From assembly GCF_019097595.1 (NCBI RefSeq), contig NC_080716.1, positions 9,349,401-9,413,400 on the forward strand: 64,000 nt of DNA. The letters run 5' to 3'. The translations under genes and the position numbers were made by a program. The DNA is from Hemibagrus wyckioides. Taxonomy: Eukaryota > Chordata > Actinopteri > Siluriformes > Bagridae. The notes below the pieces were generated by a model. The model saw nothing but the letters and a program-made list of their open reading frames with translations, had not been told where the DNA came from and did no database searches. This document shows positions 41,253-64,000 of this stretch, piece after piece (the stretch's first letter is position 1; every line of letters begins with the position of its first letter).

Positions 41253-43278
41253 TACAGGTGTCTCTTTACCAAGAAGTTGGGTTCATTGTTTACAGTAAGT
41301 GAAATATTTTAATACTAATGTCTTGTGCGTATAAAAAAGGAAAATTGAAATATGATGTAAATGCGATATAAATGAAGCATAGATGTGTCTATAGTAGTGC
41401 ATACAAGTACTACATATCATGTGCATGCAGAGAAATAAATACATGCTTCCACACTATTACATTTTCTCCTGACAGGATCTCTTGATCAGATGCTTGACAC
41501 AACAAATTGAATATCTACACCTGTCTAAAGGATTGAGTGCACCAAAGGTATCAGGTACCAATAGTTTACTTTACTGTGTTGTGAATTTTCTGTGGAACCT
41601 GTGTTTGACAACTTTTTCAGTTGGTTTGACTGCAAAGCATAGCAAAGCATCTAATCTTCTAAACTCGAATTAAACATCTTACAGAAAGCTTCATCTGTCA
41701 GAAGTGTCGATCTGGTGCATAAGCCAGCCATCTGCCGTGACTGGCCGGAATCCGCCAAAGTGTAAGTAGATACAGAGGTCTCTTTTCACCCACCAGAGAC
41801 ACTCCCAGCCTGATGACAGGCATCTTCATTATGGGTTCAAGTACAGAGTGTTGTGAAATATCAGGCTCATTTGCTCCCAGCAACGAGCACTGGTAGCTGC
41901 CTGTTAACTTCCATTTGTCCAGCTAACAAAGAGATCTTTACTCACGGCCTTTTGATTCCCCATCTTGCCTTCCATCTCAAAATGTAAGTTTGCTGTGTAT
42001 TTAATAAATAAATAAATAGCCACTGCTTCTGACAAGGCTTGGCATTGGGGCCTGCATGCTTCAACAAAATCCTTCCTTAACCTGTAGTTGAACTGCATGT
42101 AGCTCTGCATTATCCTGCAACATTAGACCTCTTGCTTTCTGCACTACTGGGATCTGATATCAAGTCTGATATGAGTTCCTGGCTGTTGAGAAGTATCTTC
42201 AGGATAGAGATATATTCTATTATTTTTGGCTCTTGTTTTCCCGATTAATTATGGTACATTTATCATCTCTTATAGTCTGAGACATCATCATAAGAACAAG
42301 CTAAGGATGCTGACCCACAGGTGGAAGAAGCTTGGTGTTCCAGATCCTGTCAGTAGTAACAGGAAGGAGCATATACGTGAGCAGAGCCATAAAAAGGAGC
42401 AACTTGCAATGAAAACCAACTCTCTGCTGAAAATCACCCCCATACAGGCAAGCCAAGCTGCAGCTCAAAGAGAAAATATGGAAACAGATGGCTCACACTG
42501 TTTAAGTTCAAACAGCTCTGAAGTTGGACTTTCAGAAGGGAAAATAAGTGACAAACACTCATCGTATAACACATCAGGATCATCAGAGTGCCACACTGAC
42601 CTTTCAGATCAAGAGCAGGAAAGCATCGAAATGTCAAAATGGGCAGCTGCTGTGGAATTAGACTTAAAGCCAGAGCCTTTTGATGAGGACTTGGGCCTGG
42701 ATTATCATTTCACAGAAACTGCATTTTACCCAGAGGTTCTTCCTGCGTCACTCCTGGACTCCACACAGAATCTTTCCTCTGAAAGTCTTGATGTGATTGA
42801 TCCTTGCCTTGCTTCTGTAATAGCGCGGCTGATTGAGCTAGAAAGGCTTCAGGCTGCTACTGTGCAGAAAGAGCGAGCAAAGCTAGCTCGACCCCGTCCA
42901 GCTACTGCTAACACACGCAACAAACGATCGAGAAAAAATGACCTTTCAGGATGCAAGACAGGGATTTCAAAGGATGCAGAATTCAACTCAGTTATGTGTA
43001 GTTTTACCAAACTTATGGTTTGTCCCAACTCTTCATGCAGGTGCAGGAATCCTACTTGCCCAAAACCAGGGCAAGTTGCCAGGAGCAAGTTGCCACATCC
43101 CACCTTGCCTAAATGTCCTGACAGTTTATCAGGCAAATGCAAAACAGCTGAATCTGGGCGCCCAAATTTCTCCGAGAACGTAAAGGTCCCACGTGTGCCA
43201 AACAGGACCAAGAGTTCAAAGACACAGAGAAGCTCAATGTCAGCTAAAAAGGCAACAGTTCCCAACAGAAAAACTTAA
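41253..43278 (+). CDS. fam217a: FAM217 family protein (probably FAM217A)
   Basis: Function of the family is unknown; the human gene is best known from testis expression. Exons that join in phase: 41253-41294, 41476-41547, 41685-41761 and 42276-43278 (398 codons including stop). The recognisable FAM217 part is in the last exon: HTDLSDQE, then FYPEVLPASLLDS, then LIELERLQAATVQKERAKL followed by RPRPATA, the conserved core of the family. A Cys-rich stretch (CPNSSCRCRNPTCP) and a basic Ser/Lys tail follow. The start codon is not resolved: the exons upstream are open but have no in-frame ATG that I can place, and a further exon near 41105-41185 may belong. The first in-frame ATG in the main exon is 42307. 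Convergent with prpf4b, as in human, which favours fam217a over fam217b. Confidence 0.75.
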
Positions 43279-46200
43279 CCCTGTTAATCATCAGTGTTGG
43301 ATGTTTGTTATTAAGGAATTGCAGTGCTGTATATCTATGGTCAGAGTTGTTTATTGCTCAAAATATTAGCACTAGAAAAGATGGAGAGAAAAAAAAAACA
43401 CCACAGGAGTATTAAAAGTTTTTTTTTCTTTATTTATTCATGGTGTCATGTTTTCATTATACACTGTGCATATGTTGACTGAATATGAATGCACTATTCG
43501 AACAGTTCATTTTGGTGTTTGTGAATAATTGAAGAGGTGATGGGCTTCTTTAAAAAGGCATTTCAGCAAAAAGGTGCGTGACTAGACAGGATTTCCTCTT
43601 TGTAGGTTGTATATTGATCAGAACAGGAAGGAAATGTTGACTTACCCTAAAATAGAGACAAATTCAGATTAGTATTAAGGATCATGCGTAAAAACACGGG
43701 TCAGTGAAAAAAGAAGGGTATTACCTTTCAGTTGTTCAAATTTGGCTATACCACCAATGTATTAATTATTATAATAATTTATTATGTACCACCAATGTTT
43801 CAGAAAACAAATACAGCTGAAGTAAAACTAGACGAGACTCTGTAGGTGGCATGGGCTGGCTGATCTTATGATGCCCGTTAACCAAAAGCCTACACAGTTC
43901 ACTGAATCCAACATTAGGTTTTATTTCCCTTTACTAACAAGCCAAGTAGCTGTGACACTTTGTAACATAAGTATACCTGTATCATAATTGGCTCAGGTTG
44001 TGTTTAATTGCTAACAAATGAGACTCATTAAATCCAAATTAATTTCGCTGAAATGTTGAATGAAGGGGGAAAAAACTAGTAAAGATCACTCTCTAAAGCA
44101 AAAACCTTTGGTCAGATGCGAGTCCCTTTAAGAGTCTTCTCTAATGGACAGCACCTAAAATACAGAGAACAAATAAACCAGTATCTCTTTTTTTCTTCCC
44201 AGTGTGGCAACAGTCATTCAACCAATGTCACTACAATCCAAAGTGATGATTAAAACATCAGCCTGTCCACTTAAATTACTTCTTTAAGGTCACTTTAATC
44301 ACTATGAACTAGACATCAACTGCTAAAACAGAACATCATTACGGGAGATGTGTTGCATAATCATCAACTCCCTTGAATATTTACCATCAATACCCGTTAC
44401 AATTATGGACTCTATTATTTGCTGATCCTCATTCATAATCAAGACATTTATCATACAAAATAAGATAAAATTCAGACTCTTTAAGACTTTGGAATAATCC
44501 AAGCCCAAAACTAGTCCATGTTTACACTGAACATTAGCAGGGCTAGACGAATAAGCACATGCTATCTTCTCACTATGCATTCATGCTACATATAGGAAAT
44601 AAAGATCTGTGATAAACTCTTCGGTACTGGGGCTTAACAGGTCTGAGAAAGTGTGGACTCAAAAACAAAAGCAGAAATGTCAACACCCTCCATTTCATTA
44701 ATTAGACTGGTCATTTCTGTCTATGCTATTTTGGAGCTACACATGCCTTTAGGAGTGACCTGGAATAGGGGTCTTGTGGAGGTCTTGTCTCTTTGAGAGC
44801 AGAGGCAGGCTGGAGGATGGTGCACAGAGAAGAGCCTCCTTTGGCTGGAGAATATTATCTCTCTCTCTCAGCAACCACAAGGGAACAGTGGGAGAAACAT
44901 CACAAAGAGCAGTTAGTGTCAGTGAAACTTAAATATTAAGTGTATGGTATCTTAAACCATAATTACCTGCCACTGGGTGCACACAAAACAGACCAGGAGG
45001 TCTATGACCATATTTTTCTTACTTTTTCTCCACATCAAACATTTTTTTATTTTTACACTGTTTTATGATAACACACAATTATATATTTACAATTATGCAA
45101 ACTATTTTTTTTTTAAACATGCAGGACGTAGTATGGATAATATACAAGTTGGATGAGCTAGTTCTGTGTCTTAATTATAACAATAAAGAGCAATATGAAG
45201 TAAAGAATCAATTACCGCTCAAAACAAGCAGATTCATAGAGCAGATGAGGAATATCCCTGTATCAAAAGACAACACGATCACGTCAGGACAAAGGAACAC
45301 AGGCTGAAGTACACAAAAAAAAAGCTCATACAAGTGCACAGCATTTTAGATCACATGCACCCCTTGCGAGAACATTAGATAGAACAAATGCATATCCACT
45401 GAGAGTCACAAACATTGCTTATGAACAATACATGACTGTCAGAGGCAGTACACTGAAGGTGCCTGTTCAAGTCAAATATTTCAGACTGCCCCTTTTCCCT
45501 TACCCTTAACAGCAATAGTGACTGCCTTGGAATTCCTTTCCCGACTTGTTTACGCAAGAACTTTGCTTTTTAGGATTTAACTTTGGCTCTGTGGAAGGAT
45601 GATGGGTTTAGACCACTCCTCGTCTCTACATGCAAAAGATGCCAGAAATTGAGCATACTGTTTTTTTTTCATGAGCCAAAACGTATAACAGAGGCACCGT
45701 ATACTGGCAATTTTGGCCGGCCGAGCTTACCTTCAGTGTACTGATAGAGGAACACAACCTGCCTTTACAGAGGAGGCCTTTCCCTGCAGACAGGCTCAGG
45801 TAGGGCTCAAGAGCTCCGATTTCAGCAGACGCACACCTACAGGCCTGTGCACCAGTGGGCGCTGTCGCTCTAGCACCTGAGGGAGATGCGGATATAGACT
45901 GCATTTATCCTGAACTCACATAATCACGTACAGTGTTAGGGGAGGCTCAGACTATTGGAACACCAGTAAATGTATAGATACAGTCATTTTGCTGCTTTCA
46001 GCTTGTATCGATTATAGCATGAACATAAAAAAAACCAAACAAAACAAAAAGAAGTTTTAATCTAGTGTATGTGAACCTAAAAAATTCAGGGGGCTGGTGG
46101 CACATGTTTATCAGGGCATCATAAATTTAAAACTGAAAGTGAGATAACGTGTGTTCAGAAAGCAAAACAAACAAACAAAAAAAAACATTTTAACTTTAGA

Positions 46201-46310
46201 CATAAAATGTCTCTTCATCTATTCAGTCATGCCTGCAGATACAAAACCGTCACTTTGTTGGCAGACTTTTCAAGGACTTGGTGTTGTGTATCCTCTGAAG
46301 TGTATGACAG
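43279..46310. other. convergent 3' region of fam217a and prpf4b
   Basis: Three kilobases between two stop codons that face each other. TTTATTTATT at 43428-43437 would give AATAAA on the minus strand, and ATTAAA at 43410 is a weak plus-strand signal. No coding frame with recognisable product; transcripts may overlap. Confidence 0.5.
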
Positions 46311-53615
<7,305 letters not shown>

Positions 53616-53780
53616 CTTTAGCAGTAGCAATTTAGGCTAAACGGAACTAGCCCAGCTTCACTAAGCGCATGCGCAGTGCGAGAGGACAGGACAAATATAG
53701 GGGCCGTGTAAAAATAAACGCAACCATTCCGAAAAGCCAGCATAGTTCCGATCAGTGAGATTTCAATAGTTATACAAGTG
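53616..53780. promoter_or_regulatory. bidirectional promoter of prpf4b and the zinc-finger gene
   Basis: GCGCATGCGCA at 53665-53675 is a perfect NRF1 consensus, typical of divergent housekeeping promoters. It lies about 50 bases upstream of the prpf4b ATG. On the plus side, a donor ACAA|GTGAGT at 53777/53778 fits a short non-coding first exon of the zinc-finger gene. No TATA box seen. Confidence 0.65.
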
Positions 53781-54420
53781 AGTGGAACGTTATTTGTATT
53801 TAAGGGTTGTTTAGACATTGTGAAGGATTTTTATAACAGATAAGCTGTGTAGAGGTGATTTTTTACGTTTAATTTTTTTCCTGGGCATTTTGCACTGACC
53901 CCTAAACAATAGTTATGCTAGCTGCTCAGCTAGTTACATTTCCACCGTTCATTTTCCTTCAGTCCTGTAATGTCATAAAAACAACACAGATCACCGGTTC
54001 TGTTATGATAAGGTGTGTTAATGCCAGATAAATACTTTACTGAGAACAAAGAAGTTAGAAAACAGGTGAGGTGAAGTTAATGAAAGCTAATCAGCGTCAG
54101 TATGTGTATAATATGAGAGAAATGTTTCAATGAAACTGCCCCACGTGCAAATACAGTACAGTATAGGAGTGTATAGTGTTTCTGTAATCACGCGAACAAA
54201 TCTAATACCATCACTGAACTTACAGGAACATCAGTGCATTATTTCGGTTCATCTTAAACACGAAAGTGTAAATAAAATTCACAGCAGGCCTTTTTATTTA
54301 TGTGTTATGAAGTGTTAAGCTGTGCATCCTGAAATGTACACTAAAATGATTTTCTCTAGACATCTTTCTTCACTTAATGTCCCACTGATGTGTGTGTGTT
54401 TGTTCCCTTTATGTCATAGT

Positions 54421-61761
<7,341 letters not shown>

Positions 61762-62690
61762 CACAGCTATCTGCAGTGATTAAGAAAAATGAGGGAAAAT
61801 GACTTAATTTACTTAACAATTGACAAATGTAAGAGAGCACTTGTTTCTATTTCTGAGGGGAATGTAATACCAGGTGAAGCCACTGGGGGCAGCAGTAGTG
61901 CTGAGACTAGTACTGTAATACACAGGGTACTAGTGCACAGAGCTGCTTAATGCTTTTGAGGCAGTTTTAAATACCAAAAAACAGATTGAAAGATTTCACT
62001 TGCAACATATAGGCTCCTTGATTAGCTAACAAGAAGGTCATCATGTCGGGAAAGATTTAATATTGTTTCACACTGAACTCATGGGGACATGACTCTCTTC
62101 TAGACACAATTTCGAATGTTGGTATCAGTGACAAAGAAATGAAAAAGTAAATCCTAAAACACTTCATGAAATTAAGACTGGTACAATGCAGTCTGCGTAA
62201 AGCAGAGACAGTACAAGTTTTTAAAACCATAAGCGACCAAAAGCTCCTGGTTTGTGAGTGTGTAGTGTGTCTGTTTTATAATGTGATTTCATATAGTTTT
62301 GATAAAGACAGGGAGGAAAAAAGTCAATTTAATGGCACAAAATTCAAAGAAATCGAGTTCTGTGTATTTAAAATAATAATAATAAAAAAATTAATATAAA
62401 ATTCCTTATCTGTAATTGAAATAATAACTGGAATTAGAATAATGGTTAAAGATTATTTCTCTACACAATTTTTAAATTATATTATTGTAAAAACAATAAA
62501 CCATGCCATATGGTAAATATCCAAAAATATTTTGCTGATTAATAAAAGGTTTTTTTTTGTCATCCCTACAGACTACTGTTAAAATATTTGCACTTTTGAG
62601 TGGATTTGTTTAAGCGTATGTTTTATAATGTGATTGTTGTGAAATGTCTTTTTTTATTGCACTGTTATAATTTGGAAATTAAATAATGTT
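61762..62690 (+). other. 3' UTR and flank of the zinc-finger gene
   Basis: AT-rich. Candidate AATAAA signals at about 62382, 62496 and 62542. No other gene seen. Confidence 0.5.
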
Positions 62691-62693
62691 ATA

Positions 62694-63175
62694 CACCGAT
62701 CAGCCATAACATTATGAACACAGAGGTGAAGTGAATAAAACTGATTATCTCCTCATCATGGCACCTGTTAGTGGGTGGGATATATTAGGCAGCAAGTGAA
62801 CATTTTGTCCTCAAAGTTGATGTGTTAGAAGCAGGAAAAATGGGCAAGTGTAAGGATTTGAGAGAGTTTGACAAGGGCCAAATTGTGATGGTTAGACCAC
62901 TGGATCAGAGCATCTCCAAAACTGCAGCTCTTGTGGGGTGTTCCCGGTCTGCAGTGGTCAGTATCTATCAAAAGTGGTCCAAGGAAGGAACAGTGGTGAA
63001 CCGGCGACAGGGTCATGGGCGGCCAAGGCTGATTGATGCACGTGGGGAGCAAAGGCTGGCCCGTGTGATCCGATCCAACAGATGAGCTACTGTTGCTCAA
63101 ACTGCTGAAGAAGTTAATGCTGGTTCTGATAGAAAGGTATCAGTATACACAGTGCATGATGGGTCAGGGCTGTTT
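62694..63175 (+). pseudogene. Tc1-like element with N-terminal transposase fragment
   Basis: Starts with the family end ACACCGATCAGCCATAACAT. Frame 62842-63085 begins [17 protein letters not shown] and continues with the paired-like helix-turn-helix ([20 protein letters not shown]) and a GRPR-type basic motif (GHGRPR). It stops at TGA 63083-63085. Sequence then breaks off to a 3' block (GATGGGTCAGGGCTGTTTTA) and the catalytic domain is missing. A dead copy, but it explains the 2904, 6471 and 58545 relics. Confidence 0.88.
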
Positions 63176-64000
63176 TACATAATAAGATATTGAATGCATG
63201 TGTCAAATGATGTGCTCTAAACTTAGTGAGCTAAACGTTTGGTGCACAGACTGAAATCCCACTACTAGTGCAATTTAAGTGTAACCAACACTGTGTCTCA
63301 AACAGCCGTGTTTTCCATAGACACGCAGGGGAATGTTGGAATACCTCCAAGCTGAAGTCAACCAAGATTTACACTTACAGGCTGGTGCACTCTGGGTTCT
63401 AACAAACAGTGCTGGTTATTGTAGCTCACACTACTTCACACAGCCCGATAGAGAAGGCACATACATTAATTCTACTTTATGTACTGAAAATCCATGGTTT
63501 TTTTTGTTTTGTTTAAAAAATCAGAACTGCGAAAGAGTTCCATCTGTAGTTAGCGTGAAGTGGATTTGGGTGAGTGTTTCATTTTTCATGATATTTACTC
63601 TGAATGCATATTTGGTTTCGCAGCACAAGATGTTTTCTAGAGGTTCTTTAGATGCATATCATTTCACTGCACTCTTTAGTACATCACTAGGCCGAATGTA
63701 GCCATGGTCATTGTTAAAAAAAAAAACCTTTTAAGGCGGTAAGAACCTTTAACCATCCGTAGAGAAATCTTTAGTCTAGGCGTGTGAAGTCCTGAAGTGT
63801 TTATAGTCCACTACTTTCCATGCCAGAAGTAAGGCATTAAAAACTGGGCAAAGAGTCAAACAAAAAATGTAAGGTGTGTTTATGATCTCGTTGGGAAAAG
63901 AGTGTTAGAAATTTCGAATAATCATTTCCAGAAGGTGGGATCCTGGTGTTTATTGCTGCAAATTTCACACTTCAATTGAACGACCCAACACTTTTAAGCA
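63176..64000. other. window end, no gene recognised
   Basis: AT-rich sequence with short frames only. The longest (63333-63701) shows no family signature. Confidence 0.5.

Overview
The window is vertebrate nuclear DNA, almost certainly from a teleost fish. Genes are split into many short exons with GT-AG introns, spacers are AT-rich and full of microsatellites, and Tc1/mariner remnants, tRNA-derived SINEs, an RTE-like LINE tail and a hAT MITE are scattered throughout. The dense Tc1-like relics and the SINE types fit an ostariophysan such as a catfish, but that is inference. I see no prokaryotic, viral or organellar segment.

Layout. 624-3931 (+): 3' half of klhl18, with all six kelch repeats; BTB and BACK lie outside. 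7789-8686 (+): a three-exon gene for a roughly 90-residue secreted peptide precursor that I do not recognise. 10150-13126 (-): bfsp2 (phakinin), a lens beaded-filament protein. 19226-24665 (+): a second intermediate-filament gene with type III exon layout, a glycine-rich repetitive head and two apparent GC-AG introns. 31243-32479 (+): a CCR9-type chemokine receptor. 36029-39251 (-): myl12, non-muscle myosin regulatory light chain. 41253-43278 (+): a FAM217-family gene, probably fam217a, convergent with 46311-53615 (-): complete prpf4b kinase in 15 coding exons. 54421-61761 (+): an unnamed 11-finger C2H2 zinc-finger gene, divergent from prpf4b across a short promoter with an NRF1 site. 61762-64000: its 3' flank and a broken Tc1-like transposase copy.

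Functionally this is a neighbourhood of unrelated housekeeping and tissue-specific genes, not an operon-like system. The convergent fam217a/prpf4b pair matches the human arrangement at 6p25. klhl18 and ccr9 both lie on human 3p21, bfsp2 on human 3q and MYL12A/B on human 18p, so the block looks like a teleost-specific mosaic of ancestral linkage. Points most worth a second look: the unidentified secreted peptide, the GC-AG introns and repetitive head of the intermediate-filament gene, two shuffled duplicated segments around the first coding exon of myl12, an 18-copy compound minisatellite, and a hAT MITE with a perfect 8-bp target duplication. Exon borders were assigned by eye from reading frame, splice signals and family homology; no search or alignment was run.
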